Shown one piece after another: positions 52,287 to 61,101 of a DNA stretch of 64,000 bases (position 1 is its first letter; every line of letters begins with the position of its first letter). The translations under genes were made by a program, and so were the position numbers. The stretch is taken from contig NZ_FMWG01000009.1 of the NCBI RefSeq assembly GCF_900102795.1, positions 62,001 through 126,000 of the forward strand, written 5' to 3'. Under the pieces are notes generated by a model. It was not told the origin of the DNA and did no database searches. It was given only the letters and a program-made list of their open reading frames with translations. The stretch comes from Epibacterium ulvae (lineage in GTDB: Bacteria > Pseudomonadota > Alphaproteobacteria > Rhodobacterales > Rhodobacteraceae).

Positions 52287-52961
52287 TCAAATCCAATCCC
52301 GGTGGGGCAATGACAAATCATACGGCATCGGATCATAGGTCTCTTCTAAAGCATCACGACGCCAGGCTTTGACTGCGGGTTCAGATAAGAGCGCTTTGCA
52401 ATAGGCCGAGGCCTCTGCAGAGACGGGCAGATCATATCCAATAATACGTGCCGCAACAGGCGTATAGAAAACATCGGCCAAAGAATAAGCACCAAAAAGC
52501 CACGGCCCATCAACGGCCTTCACCGACTTTGCATGGGACCAGAGTGTTTCAATACGGTTGAGATCCGCTCTCACGGCATCAGAGGGGTTAAAACCCTGCC
52601 AGATATGGCGCAACTGCATGGGACAATCTTCGCGCAGATGTGCAAACCCACCAACCATTTCAGCACAAAGCCATCGTGCAGTTGCGCGTGCGGTTGGATC
52701 TTGTGGCCAGAGCTGCGCATCGGGGTGGCGCTCCGCGAGTGTCTCTGCAATTGCTAGACTTTCACCGACAACCAAGCCTTCTTCTGTTTTTAGCGTTGGC
52801 ACCAGTCGAGCAGGGGCAAGAGGTTTGAGATCTTCCGCCATGGTCCCGGAATAGAGCCCAACCATATGCACTTTGTGTGGGAGATTGAATTGTTCCAGCA
52901 TAAGCCAGCCTCTCAAAGACCAGCTAGAGAACAAACGGTTGCCGATATACAAATCATACAT
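52287..52961 (-). CDS. Glutathione S-transferase
   Basis: The 224-residue protein has an N-terminal thioredoxin-like domain (YIGNRLFSSWSLRGWLMLEQ with Ser as candidate GSH-activating residue; LVPTLKTEEGLVVGESLAI containing the cis-Pro and ES glutathione motif) and an all-helical C-terminal domain (GPWLFGAYSLADVFYTPVAAR). It resembles the zeta/YfcF-like bacterial GSTs. Substrate unknown. Its 3' end is about 10 bp from the last TTAA box of the comM promoter. Confidence 0.9.
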   Translation of the reverse strand: MYDLYIGNRLFSSWSLRGWLMLEQFNLPHKVHMVGLYSGTMAEDLKPLAPARLVPTLKTEEGLVVGESLAIAETLAERHPDAQLWPQDPTARATARWLCAEMVGGFAHLREDCPMQLRHIWQGFNPSDAVRADLNRIETLWSHAKSVKAVDGPWLFGAYSLADVFYTPVAARIIGYDLPVSAEASAYCKALLSEPAVKAWRRDALEETYDPMPYDLSLPHRDWI

Positions 52962-53049
52962 GATAAAGACCTTAGGATGTCTGGAAGTCGCTCATGTATG
53001 GTATCGCGAAGTAATTCATTTCAAAAATGAATATATGTCGATTTTGTTA

Positions 53050-53634
53050 TCACAAAATTTGATTTATTCTACTCGAAGACCAGACACCATCGTAATGTGA
53101 AAGAGTGCTGACTGATAGATTGTCAATCTTTTGCTCAAATGCGCGTGGTGTGGACCATGCACATGCCCGCTGAACTTGGGTGAGGATCTGCCCAAAATGT
53201 CCGACGACAACGATTTTTTGCCCCGCATATTGATCTAACAGCCTGTCAAATGCGGCATCAACACGTTCGCGCAGGTCGTTCCAGCTTTCGCCGTCGGGCG
53301 GTGCGATGTCACCTGGTGTTTCCCAGAAGGCACGGATATGATCCGGGCTTTCTGCGTCAATTTCAACCCAAGTCCGCAATTCCCACGCTCCAAAGTGGAT
53401 TTCGCGTAACTTTTTGTCATGCCTGAGCCGTGTTCGCGTGCCTTGCAGTGCATCAGCAGTAGCGATCGCACGGGTTAGATCAGAGCTGATCAGCAGCGCA
53501 TCTTTAGGCAACGCCGCTGATATCCGTTTCAACATCGCTGTATCGCTGAGATCGGCCGGAAGATCAGACCAGCCCACCATTGATTTTGCATGGGTTGGGC
53601 CGTGGCGGATCAGAAAAAATTCTGTTTTGCTCAT
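53050..53634 (-). CDS. Histidine phosphatase (phosphoglycerate-mutase fold), possible CobC
   Basis: The 194-residue protein has the RHG catalytic motif in EFFLIRHGPTHAKSM, the second conserved region SSDLTRAIATADAL and LREIHFGAWELRTW, plus the late His in VVVGHFGQIL. Its ATG overlaps the cobU stop by 4 nt (ATGA). The E. coli CobC enzyme dephosphorylates alpha-ribazole phosphate in cobalamin nucleotide-loop assembly, and coupling to cobU makes that the leading hypothesis. Generic metabolite phosphatase activity is possible. Confidence 0.85.
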   Translation of the reverse strand: MSKTEFFLIRHGPTHAKSMVGWSDLPADLSDTAMLKRISAALPKDALLISSDLTRAIATADALQGTRTRLRHDKKLREIHFGAWELRTWVEIDAESPDHIRAFWETPGDIAPPDGESWNDLRERVDAAFDRLLDQYAGQKIVVVGHFGQILTQVQRACAWSTPRAFEQKIDNLSVSTLSHYDGVWSSSRINQIL

Positions 53635-54149
53635 GACGGGCTCTTTAATGTTATAGGGAATCCTGCGGCCACTAGTTCTACCCGGTTTGCGCGTGCTGCT
53701 AATGCGATATTCAAACGCCCTTGCGCTTCGCGAAAACGTCTTGCCAGCGCATTCTCTGGAACAATACCCATACCGGTTTCATTGCTCACGATGACGAGCT
53801 CAGCGGCGCATTGATCAATCGCTGTGAAAAGCTGTACCTGTGCGGTTTCAAGATCGTGTTCGGCCAGAAGATGATTGGTAAGCCAAAGGGTAGCGCAGTC
53901 CATGAGACAGATTTCATCTTGCGACAATTTTGACAGAACCTTGTGAGCCTGCATCGGTTCTTCATGAGTGCGCCAACCGTCCCCGCGCTGGGCGATATGA
54001 CGATCGACTTTTTCGCGCATTTCCTGATCATAGATCTGGGACGTGGCCCAATAAACGCGATCCTTGCCTGAACGGTGGCAAATCTGTTCCGCGTAGGCGG
54101 ATTTCCCCGAGGCTGCGCCGCCCAGAATGAGTGTCACTGAACCCTGCAT
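53631..54149 (-). CDS. cobU: Adenosylcobinamide kinase/adenosylcobinamide-phosphate guanylyltransferase
   Basis: From the ATG at 54149 the protein has 172 residues, typical of CobU/CobP. The P-loop is TLILGGAASGKSAYAEQI. The guanylylation His is in the conserved GDGWRTHEEPMQ region. A switch-like CLMDCATLWLTNHLL and VSNETGMGIVPENALARRFR follow, both family hallmarks. It phosphorylates and GTP-activates cobinamide for B12 assembly or salvage. The open frame to 54377 reaches into the rpoH promoter and was rejected. It forms a two-gene unit with the histidine phosphatase. Confidence 0.94.
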   Translation of the reverse strand: MQGSVTLILGGAASGKSAYAEQICHRSGKDRVYWATSQIYDQEMREKVDRHIAQRGDGWRTHEEPMQAHKVLSKLSQDEICLMDCATLWLTNHLLAEHDLETAQVQLFTAIDQCAAELVIVSNETGMGIVPENALARRFREAQGRLNIALAARANRVELVAAGFPITLKSPS

Positions 54150-54284
54150 GTATCTGCCTCGCCAATCCAAAAGACACCACAGGGCTATAGGGCCAGCACG
54201 GTTAAGACAAGTTATCTCAGCCTGTTTGTCTACGTAGAGTGGTGTGTGCTGTATTGGCGGAGTTGTTTTGGTGACTGTCTTCAG

Positions 54285-54317
54285 TGATCCAAATCCGTTT
54301 GCAGATCGTACTAAGTT
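54285..54317 (+). promoter_or_regulatory. Candidate RpoE (ECF11)-type promoter of rpoH
   Basis: TGATCC at 54285-54290 is followed after 16 nt by CGTACTAAG at 54307-54315, matching the TGATCC / CGTA-TAAG pattern of Rhodobacter RpoE (ChrR-controlled) promoters as I remember it. It lies about 22-55 bp upstream of the rpoH ATG. In R. sphaeroides the rpoHII gene is RpoE-dependent. Confidence 0.5.
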
Positions 54318-54339
54318 TATCTGTCTATGGAGGAGAAGC

Positions 54340-55218
54340 ATGGCCCAATACGACTCCCTCGCGAATCCGTTGCCCAAAACAGCGATGAAAGCAGAGCTTT
54401 TAGACGCTGAAACCGAACTGAAACTTGCTTATGCATGGCGAGACCATCGTGATGAACAAGCGCTGCATAGATTGATCATGGCTTATATGCGGCTTGCCAT
54501 ATCGATGGCCGGAAAATTTAAACGTTACGGCGCCCCGATGAATGATTTGATTCAAGAGGCAGGGCTGGGGCTTATGAAGGCTGCTGATAAGTTTGATCCG
54601 GACCGTGGCGTGCGCTTTTCCACCTATGCGGTCTGGTGGATCAAAGCCTCTATTCAGGAATATGTCATGCGCAATTGGTCCATGGTTCGCACAGGATCCA
54701 CCGCGTCGCAGAAGTCGTTGTTCTTCAATATGCGCCGTGTGCAAGCTCAGTTGGAGCGTGAAGCACAGGTGGAGGGTGTGGCGCTAGACAAACATCAATT
54801 GCTTCAAAAAATTTCCACCGAGGTCGGGGTTCCATTGCGGGATGTTGAGTTGATGGATGGCCGGTTGTCGGGTTCGGATTTTTCTTTGAACGCGATCCAA
54901 TCCAGTGACGACGACGGACGTGAATGGATTGATGCGCTGGAAGATGAATGCGCGCAGGCAGAGGAGATTGTACAGGACACGATGGACCGGTCTTGCTTGC
55001 GTCGCTGGCTTGCTGGCGCAATGAATGATCTGAGTGAACGTGAGCAATTGATCGTGCGGGCGCGTAAACTGGAAGAACGTCCGCGAACCCTGGAAAGCCT
55101 AGGTCAAGAACTTGGCTTGTCCAAGGAACGTGTACGGCAATTGGAGGCTGCAGCCTTTCAAAAGATGCGTAAATCACTGGATTCCCATGCCCATGAGGTT
55201 CGTGCATTGCTGCAATGA
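54340..55218 (+). CDS. rpoH: Alternative heat-shock-type sigma factor RpoH (RpoHII-like)
   Basis: The 292-residue sigma factor lacks region 1.1 and has region 2 (NDLIQEAGLGLMKAADKFDP, the -10-recognising RFSTYAVWWIKASIQEYVMR), the RpoH-box-like QKSLFFNMRRVQA, and region 4 (LESLGQELGLSKERVRQLE). Its MKAELLDAETELKLAYAWRD start and the WSMVRTGSTASQKSLFFNMR segment recall Rhodobacter RpoHII, which joins the photooxidative-stress response. The ATG at 54340 follows AGGAGAAGC. An open frame from 54244 would begin in the promoter. It is divergent from cobU. Confidence 0.93.
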   Translation: MAQYDSLANPLPKTAMKAELLDAETELKLAYAWRDHRDEQALHRLIMAYMRLAISMAGKFKRYGAPMNDLIQEAGLGLMKAADKFDPDRGVRFSTYAVWWIKASIQEYVMRNWSMVRTGSTASQKSLFFNMRRVQAQLEREAQVEGVALDKHQLLQKISTEVGVPLRDVELMDGRLSGSDFSLNAIQSSDDDGREWIDALEDECAQAEEIVQDTMDRSCLRRWLAGAMNDLSEREQLIVRARKLEERPRTLESLGQELGLSKERVRQLEAAAFQKMRKSLDSHAHEVRALLQ

Positions 55219-55315
55219 TTATCCTGTAACAAGGGGGTAGATCCACTTAATAGGCGTTCCCCTTCTGTGCGACACCTTATAGACTGGCCTCCTGAGCGAG
55301 GGCAGGGGCGTAGAT

Positions 55316-56518
55316 ATGCTGGCAGGCAAACATATTCTTTTGATTATTGGGGGCGGCATTGCAGCCTATAAATCGCTTGAGTTGATCCGGCGTTTACAAG
55401 ATGTGGGCGCACGGGTGACGCCAGTGCTGACCAAAGCGGGGGAAGAGTTTGTTACACCGCTTTCTGTATCTGCATTGGCAGGAACGGCAGTGCATCGTGA
55501 TTTATTCGATCTGACAGCAGAAGCGGAGATGGGCCATATTCAACTGTCGCGTAGCGCCGATTTGATTGTTGTTGCGCCTGCAACCGCTGATCTTATGGCC
55601 AAAATGGCGCAAGGTGTTGCAAATGATCTGGCATCTACCCTGTTGTTGGCGACAGATACGCCTGTGCTTGTTGCACCTGCGATGAATGTACGTATGTGGG
55701 AACACCCTGCGACCCAGCGCAATGTTGCGCAATTGCAGGCAGATGGCGTGGATTTCGTTGGTCCGACCGACGGGGGCATGGCCTGCGGAGAGTTTGGTCC
55801 TGGCCGATTAGCAGAACCTGAGGATATTCGCGCGGCAATCGAGGTGTTTTTCAAAGCAGGGCCTTTGCAGGGCAAACGGATTATTGTGACCTCTGGTCCG
55901 ACACATGAACCGATTGATCCGGTGCGCTATATCGCCAATCGTTCTTCTGGTGCGCAAGGGACAGCGTTGGCCCGTGCTCTGAGCGCGCTTGGCGCTGAAA
56001 TCGTTTTTATCACGGGCCCGGCGCGCGTTGCGCCCCCGGCGGGCGTCGCAGTGGTGGCGGTGGAAAGCGCCCGTGAGATGGCCGCAGCTGTTGAGGCGGC
56101 TTTGCCCGCAGATGCGGCTGTTTTTGCAGCAGCCGTTGCTGACTGGCATGTGACAACCGCGAGCGACCGCAAGTTAAAGAAATCCAAGGATGGTTTGCCG
56201 CATCTGCAATTTGGTGAAAACCCAGATATTTTGCGAACAGTTGCACAGCGCACTGTAGAACGTCCTAAGCTGGTTGTTGGGTTTGCCGCAGAAACCAATG
56301 ATGTGCTTGAAAACGCGACCGCCAAACGGGTGCGCAAAGGCTGTGACTGGATTGTTGCGAATGATGTTTCACCTGAAACCGGGATTATGGGTGGTGCGGA
56401 AAACGCGATCGTGTTGATTGGCGAGGAGGGCGCCGAAAACTGGCCCCGAATGTCTAAAGAGGCCGTCGCAGAACAGTTGGCCGAGCGTATCGCAGCCGCA
56501 TTGACTTATATTTCGTAG
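55316..56518 (+). CDS. coaBC: Bifunctional phosphopantothenoylcysteine decarboxylase/phosphopantothenate-cysteine ligase
   Basis: The 400-residue coenzyme-A biosynthesis protein has the flavoprotein CoaC domain (LLIIGGGIAAYKSLELIRRL, catalytic His in AVHRDLFDL, PAMNVRMWEHPATQRN, GMACGEFGPGRLAEPEDI). The CoaB ligase domain follows (IIVTSGPTHEPIDPVRYIAN, AAAVADWHVTTAS, KKSKDGLPHLQFGENPDIL). It starts 97 bp after rpoH and runs co-directionally into dut and moeB, forming a coaBC-dut-moeB run common in Rhodobacterales. Confidence 0.96.
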   Translation: MLAGKHILLIIGGGIAAYKSLELIRRLQDVGARVTPVLTKAGEEFVTPLSVSALAGTAVHRDLFDLTAEAEMGHIQLSRSADLIVVAPATADLMAKMAQGVANDLASTLLLATDTPVLVAPAMNVRMWEHPATQRNVAQLQADGVDFVGPTDGGMACGEFGPGRLAEPEDIRAAIEVFFKAGPLQGKRIIVTSGPTHEPIDPVRYIANRSSGAQGTALARALSALGAEIVFITGPARVAPPAGVAVVAVESAREMAAAVEAALPADAAVFAAAVADWHVTTASDRKLKKSKDGLPHLQFGENPDILRTVAQRTVERPKLVVGFAAETNDVLENATAKRVRKGCDWIVANDVSPETGIMGGAENAIVLIGEEGAENWPRMSKEAVAEQLAERIAAALTYIS

Positions 56519-56540
56519 ATAAAACAACACAGAGAAAACT

Positions 56541-56990
56541 ATGGCTCAGATTGTCAAATTCAAACGTGTCTCAGGCAACGAATTGCCTTTGCCGTCTTAT
56601 GCAAGCGCAGGCGCTGCGGGAATGGATCTGCGGGCTTTCCTTCCTGAAGGACCAGTGACGTTGACGCCCGGGCATGTGCATCTGATTTCGACAGGATTTC
56701 ACGTGGAACTGCCGCACGGCACCGAAATGCAAATTCGGCCTCGTTCCAGTCTGGCGATCAAAAATAAGGTGATTGTGCCCAATAGTCCCGGCACAATTGA
56801 TGAAGACTATCGCGGGATCATTTATGTCGGGCTTTTTCAATTGGGGGAAGAAGCCACGGTTTTGAATCACGGGGATCGTTTTGCACAAGCCATCATTGCG
56901 CCGGTCTTGCATCCAGATGTGTTGGAGGTTGAAGATCTATCCTTAACCCAACGCGGAGACGGTGGATTAGGTTCAACGGGGCGTGGATAG
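56541..56990 (+). CDS. dut: dUTP diphosphatase
   Basis: The 149-residue trimeric dUTPase prevents uracil entering DNA. All five family motifs are visible: AGAAGMDLRAF (1), RPRSSLAIKNKV (2), NSPGTIDEDYRGIIYVGLFQ (3; uracil pocket and catalytic Asp), RFAQAIIAPV (4) and the C-terminal P-loop-like RGDGGLGSTG (5). It is 22 nt after coaBC and 30 nt before moeB. Confidence 0.97.
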   Translation: MAQIVKFKRVSGNELPLPSYASAGAAGMDLRAFLPEGPVTLTPGHVHLISTGFHVELPHGTEMQIRPRSSLAIKNKVIVPNSPGTIDEDYRGIIYVGLFQLGEEATVLNHGDRFAQAIIAPVLHPDVLEVEDLSLTQRGDGGLGSTGRG

Positions 56991-57020
56991 CGGATTGGTG
57001 GCGAGCGTCGGAGAGCATAT

Positions 57021-58085
57021 ATGGCAGTAGTCCTTGGCCTTGCAGGGCTAATCTGGTGGGGAGGGCGCCTGATTGCGCTATCTAAACCCATGCGCATTGC
57101 ACTGCTTTTGCTTTTGTACGGCGCGATTGTGATCATGCAGCTGACACTCCCGGCTGAGCAACCTTTACGCTTGGCGACAGGTGGATCGGTTGCACCGTGG
57201 CTGATTTTTGGCAGTTTGGGCTTGATGGTGTTTGCCTATAGCAAAGGCCTGCAGCGGTTGCGCAACCGCGCAAAGCACCATGAGGAGCAAAAATTGACTG
57301 ATACGCAGACCTCGAATGATGCCTTTAGTGAGACAGAACTCAACCGGTATGCCCGCCATATCGTCATGCGTGAAATCGGAGGCGCTGGGCAAAAAAAATT
57401 AAAGCAAGCCAAGGTGCTTGTGATTGGGGCAGGGGGGCTTGGCTCACCCGTGCTTCAGTATCTTGCGGCGTCTGGTGTTGGAACGGTTGGCGTTATTGAC
57501 GATGATGAGGTTGAGAACACTAATCTACAACGTCAGGTGCTTCATACGGACGCGCGTATTGGTATGGCTAAAGTGTTTTCAGCTGAGGCCGCAATGGTTG
57601 CACAAAATCCGTATGTGACCGTGCGTCCTTATCATCGCAAACTAACCGAAGAGATCGCGACAGAGCTTTTTGCGGATTATGATCTGATTTTGGATGGCAC
57701 CGACAATTTTGAGACGCGCTATCGTGTGAACCGTACGGCGGTTGCGCTCAACAAGCCATTGATTTCAGGCGCGTTGACACAATGGGAAGGTCAGGTTTCC
57801 GTTTTTCACCCAGCTGATAATGCACCATGTTATCAATGTATCTTCCCTCAGGCACCTGCAGCCGAATTGGCTCCTTCTTGTGCGGAAGCTGGCGTTTTGG
57901 GGCCTTTGCCTGGCGTCATAGGTGCGATGATGGGGGTAGAGGCGATCAAAATTATCACGGGGGCTGGCACTCCGCTTAAAGGTGCGATGTTGATTTATGA
58001 TGCGCTTTATGGGGAAACTCGCCGCATTTCTTTAAAACGAGACCCCTATTGCGCAACCTGCGGAACGCCGCATCAAGAGAATTGA
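57021..58085 (+). CDS. moeB: MoeB/ThiF-type E1-like adenylyltransferase with N-terminal membrane anchor
   Basis: The 354-residue protein has a C-terminal MoeB domain: RYARHIVMREIGGAGQKKLK, adenylation site LVIGAGGLGSPVLQYLAASG, GVIDDDEVENTNLQRQVLH, zinc pairs CYQC and CATC, and a C in the APSCAEAGVLG loop for the thiol. It adenylates the C-terminus of MoaD (molybdopterin synthase) or ThiS. The N-terminal ~85 residues contain two to three hydrophobic helices (VVLGLAGLIWWG; IALLLLLYGAIVIMQ; APWLIFGSLGLMVFA), so the enzyme is probably membrane-attached. MoCo is needed by SoeA. The GGAGAG site supports the ATG at 57021. Confidence 0.9.
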   Translation: MAVVLGLAGLIWWGGRLIALSKPMRIALLLLLYGAIVIMQLTLPAEQPLRLATGGSVAPWLIFGSLGLMVFAYSKGLQRLRNRAKHHEEQKLTDTQTSNDAFSETELNRYARHIVMREIGGAGQKKLKQAKVLVIGAGGLGSPVLQYLAASGVGTVGVIDDDEVENTNLQRQVLHTDARIGMAKVFSAEAAMVAQNPYVTVRPYHRKLTEEIATELFADYDLILDGTDNFETRYRVNRTAVALNKPLISGALTQWEGQVSVFHPADNAPCYQCIFPQAPAAELAPSCAEAGVLGPLPGVIGAMMGVEAIKIITGAGTPLKGAMLIYDALYGETRRISLKRDPYCATCGTPHQEN

Positions 58086-58147
58086 AACAGCAGCGCGATA
58101 GTGTGGTTTTATAAAATCAAATCGCGCCCGCCGGAGGAGAAAATACG

Positions 58148-60160
58148 ATGACGAACCCTTTGTTGAAAGACTGGCAAACCCCATTTGGGCTCGCTCCGTT
58201 TTCTGAGATTTCAGACGCAGATTTTGCTCCAGCGCTTGAGGCTGCGCTTGACGCACACAAAGATCAGATTGAGGCAATTGCAACGAACACCGAAGCACCA
58301 AGTTTTGCCAATGTGATCGAAGCGTTGGAAACGCCCTGCCAGCCGCTTGAACAGGTTTTGTCGGTGTTCTTCACTGTTGCAGGCGCCGACAGCAATCCTG
58401 CGCGTGAAGCGTTGCAACGGGAGTTCTCTCCAAAACTGGCGGCGCATTTCTCAGCGATCACCGCAAATAAGGCGCTTTACGCACGGGTGCAGGCAGTATG
58501 GAACAAGCGTGACACGCTGGATTTGACTGACGAACAGGCGCGCGTGTTGATGTTGACCCATCGTGGATTTGTGCGTGGTGGCGCCGCATTGGAAGGTGCA
58601 GATGATCAGCGGATGCAAGAAATCAAAGGACGTTTGGCAACCTTGGGAACCAGCTTTACCCAAAACCTGCTTGCGGATGAGCGCGAATGGTTCCTGCCCC
58701 TGACTGAAGACGATCTGGAAGGGTTGCCAGAATTTGTGGTGTCGGCTGCCCGTGCTGCTGGTGTGGAAAAAGGGCAGGATGGCCCTGTTGTCACCCTGTC
58801 GCGGTCTGTGATCACGCCGTTTCTGCAATTCTCACCGCGACGAGATCTCCGTGAAGCGGCGTTTAAGGCTTTTGTGGCCCGAGGTGCAAATGGGGGCGAG
58901 ACTGACAATCGGGAAATTGCTGCTGAAATTCTGGGGCTGCGCAAAGAACGCGCTGGCTTATTGGGCTATGATAGTTTTGCGACCTACAAGCTGGAAACTG
59001 AAATGGCAAAAACGCCAGATGCAGTGCGCAATCTTTTGATGGATGTTTGGCAACCGGCCAAGGCGCAGGCGGAAGCTGACGCAAAAATACTCACTGAAAT
59101 GATGCATGCCGACGGCATAAACGGCGATCTGGAGCCTTGGGATTGGCGATATTATTCGGAAAAACGCCGTGTCGCAGAGCATGATTTGGATGAAGCAGAA
59201 TTAAAGCCTTATCTGCAGCTTGAACAGATGATCAAAGCGTCTTTTGCTTGTGCCAATCGTTTGTTTGGACTGGAGTTTTCACCGCTTGATGTGCCTCTGT
59301 ATCACAAGGATTGTCGCGCGTGGGAGGTGACACGCGGTGGTCAACACGTTGCGGTGTTCATCGGCGATTACTTTGCGCGTGGCTCTAAACGGTCTGGGGC
59401 TTGGTGTTCTGCAATGCGCAGCCAAGCTAAGTTTCCAGAGGTGCAGACGCCTATTGTGATCAACGTCTGCAATTTCGCTGCGGGAGAGCCCGCTTTGCTC
59501 AGCTGGGATGATGCCCGTACTTTGTTTCATGAATTTGGCCACGCTTTGCATCAGATGCTGTCCAATGTAACTTATGAAAGCATTTCCGGTACATCAGTTG
59601 CGCGTGACTTTGTAGAACTGCCGTCGCAGCTTTATGAACATTGGCTGGAAGTGCCAGAAGTGTTACAGGACTTTGCGTTGCATGCCGAAACGGGCAAAGC
59701 GATGCCAGAAGACCTGCTGCAAAAGGTATTGGGTGCTGCGACCTATGATATGGGATTCCAGACTGTTGAATATGTAGCATCTGCTTTGGTTGATTTGGCC
59801 TTTCATGAAGGAGAGGCCGCGCGTGATCCGATGGAAAAACAAGCCGAAGTGCTCGCGGAAATCGGTATGCCAAACGCCATCAAAATGCGCCACGCGACAC
59901 CACAGTTTGCACATGTGTTTTCAGGGGACGGATATAGTTCCGGCTATTACAGCTATATGTGGTCCGAGGTTATGGATGCAGATGCTTTTGCAGCCTTTGA
60001 AGAGGCGGGCAGCGCATTCGATCAAGGCCGCGCTGAAGCATTGGAAGCCTGCATTCTTTCGACAGGTGGATCACAAGATCCGGCAGATTTGTATCGCGCA
60101 TTTCGGGGACGACTGCCGGGAGTAGAGGCCTTGCTTAAGGGGCGCGGCCTTGCCGCTTAA
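58148..60160 (+). CDS. M3-family zinc oligopeptidase (Dcp/OpdA-like)
   Basis: The 670-residue cytoplasmic metallopeptidase has the M3 zinc motif in TLFHEFGHALHQML and a third ligand Glu in SARDFVELPSQLYEHW (read VARDFVELPSQ). The family-typical C-terminal HVFSGDGYSSGYYSYMWSEV follows. These enzymes degrade short peptides, including signal-peptide fragments. Its length and N-terminus (PFGLAPFSEISDADFAPALE) resemble peptidyl-dipeptidase Dcp and oligopeptidase A, which cannot be told apart here. GGAGGAG precedes the ATG. Its stop overlaps the stop of the convergent GhrA-like gene by 4 nt. Confidence 0.92.
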   Translation: MTNPLLKDWQTPFGLAPFSEISDADFAPALEAALDAHKDQIEAIATNTEAPSFANVIEALETPCQPLEQVLSVFFTVAGADSNPAREALQREFSPKLAAHFSAITANKALYARVQAVWNKRDTLDLTDEQARVLMLTHRGFVRGGAALEGADDQRMQEIKGRLATLGTSFTQNLLADEREWFLPLTEDDLEGLPEFVVSAARAAGVEKGQDGPVVTLSRSVITPFLQFSPRRDLREAAFKAFVARGANGGETDNREIAAEILGLRKERAGLLGYDSFATYKLETEMAKTPDAVRNLLMDVWQPAKAQAEADAKILTEMMHADGINGDLEPWDWRYYSEKRRVAEHDLDEAELKPYLQLEQMIKASFACANRLFGLEFSPLDVPLYHKDCRAWEVTRGGQHVAVFIGDYFARGSKRSGAWCSAMRSQAKFPEVQTPIVINVCNFAAGEPALLSWDDARTLFHEFGHALHQMLSNVTYESISGTSVARDFVELPSQLYEHWLEVPEVLQDFALHAETGKAMPEDLLQKVLGAATYDMGFQTVEYVASALVDLAFHEGEAARDPMEKQAEVLAEIGMPNAIKMRHATPQFAHVFSGDGYSSGYYSYMWSEVMDADAFAAFEEAGSAFDQGRAEALEACILSTGGSQDPADLYRAFRGRLPGVEALLKGRGLAA

Positions 60161-61083
60161 TAGCCCAACTGGCGGTCAACCTCATGTAACAGTGGTTGAC
60201 CGCTTTCGCTTCTGGCAATGTTTAGGGCCAGCATGTCTGATGCGGTGATTGGCCGTGTTTCCGCAGCGATATGGGGCGTGACTGTTACATGGGGATGTGC
60301 CCAATACGGGTGCTCTTGGGGCAGCGGTTCTTGTCGAAAAACATCCAGCGTGGCATGGGCGATATGGCCGCTGTTGAGGCTGTCCAGAAGGGCCGCATCG
60401 TCAATCAATGTGCCGCGTCCGGGGTTGATTATGCGTGCCCCCTGCGGGAGGAGCGCAAGCCGGTCTGCATTTAAGATATTCTGGGTTGCACCTGTGTCTG
60501 GCAGTAAAAGAACCAGAATTTCGGCGTTTTGCAGAGCGCTTTTTAGACCTGCTTCACCATGTTGGGACGTAATGCCTTCAACGTGTTTTGCAGAGCGCGA
60601 CCAGCCTGTGACCGAAAACCCTAAAGCTGCTAGCGCTGTTGCGCAGGCTGTGCCCAAGGCTCCAAGGCCTAATATGCTCACCTGCCGCTGCTGGGCGAGA
60701 GGCGGGATTTTTGGCGCCCAGAGGTCCTGGGTCTGAAGGCTGCGGTCCAGGTCTAAATGATAGCGCAATACGTGACCGGCCACCCATTCAACCATACCTG
60801 CCGTCAATCCTGGATCAACCATGCGGCACAAAGGCATGGTCAGTGTCGAATTGCCCACGATACGTTCGACCCCCGCCCAAAGGCTAAGCACCGCTTTACA
60901 CCGGGTATAAGGTGCGAAATCTTGCAGATCCGAAGTGGGTGCGTAGATAATGTAATCCACGTTTTCGGCGGCATGATCTTGGCGTAAATCAATTTCAAGA
61001 TCATGCGCGGCACAGGCTGCGACTATAGTATCTTGATATGTTGCCCATGCGGTCTCAGAAGCGGAAAACTGGATATTTATCAT
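60157..61083 (-). CDS. ghrA: GhrA-like glyoxylate/hydroxypyruvate reductase
   Basis: The 308-residue D-2-hydroxyacid dehydrogenase has a catalytic domain, an NAD(P)-binding LGLGALGTACATALAALGFSVTG, the substrate-side LVLLLPDTGATQNILNADRL, the catalytic Arg in IINPGRGTLIDDAAL, the Glu of FRQEPLPQEHPYW and the His of VTPHIAA. Length and motifs match the GhrA subgroup that reduces glyoxylate or hydroxypyruvate with NADPH. The exact substrate is inferred. The ATG at 61083 follows GAAGGCACAG. It is downstream of rodA on the same strand (18 nt). Confidence 0.88.
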   Translation of the reverse strand: MINIQFSASETAWATYQDTIVAACAAHDLEIDLRQDHAAENVDYIIYAPTSDLQDFAPYTRCKAVLSLWAGVERIVGNSTLTMPLCRMVDPGLTAGMVEWVAGHVLRYHLDLDRSLQTQDLWAPKIPPLAQQRQVSILGLGALGTACATALAALGFSVTGWSRSAKHVEGITSQHGEAGLKSALQNAEILVLLLPDTGATQNILNADRLALLPQGARIINPGRGTLIDDAALLDSLNSGHIAHATLDVFRQEPLPQEHPYWAHPHVTVTPHIAAETRPITASDMLALNIARSESGQPLLHEVDRQLGY

Positions 61084-61101
61084 CTGTGCCTTCGGTTTGA
61101 T

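Noticed and set aside
54150-54377. N-terminal extension of cobU
   Set aside because: It runs through the rpoH promoter and start. CobU begins at its P-loop strand from 54149.
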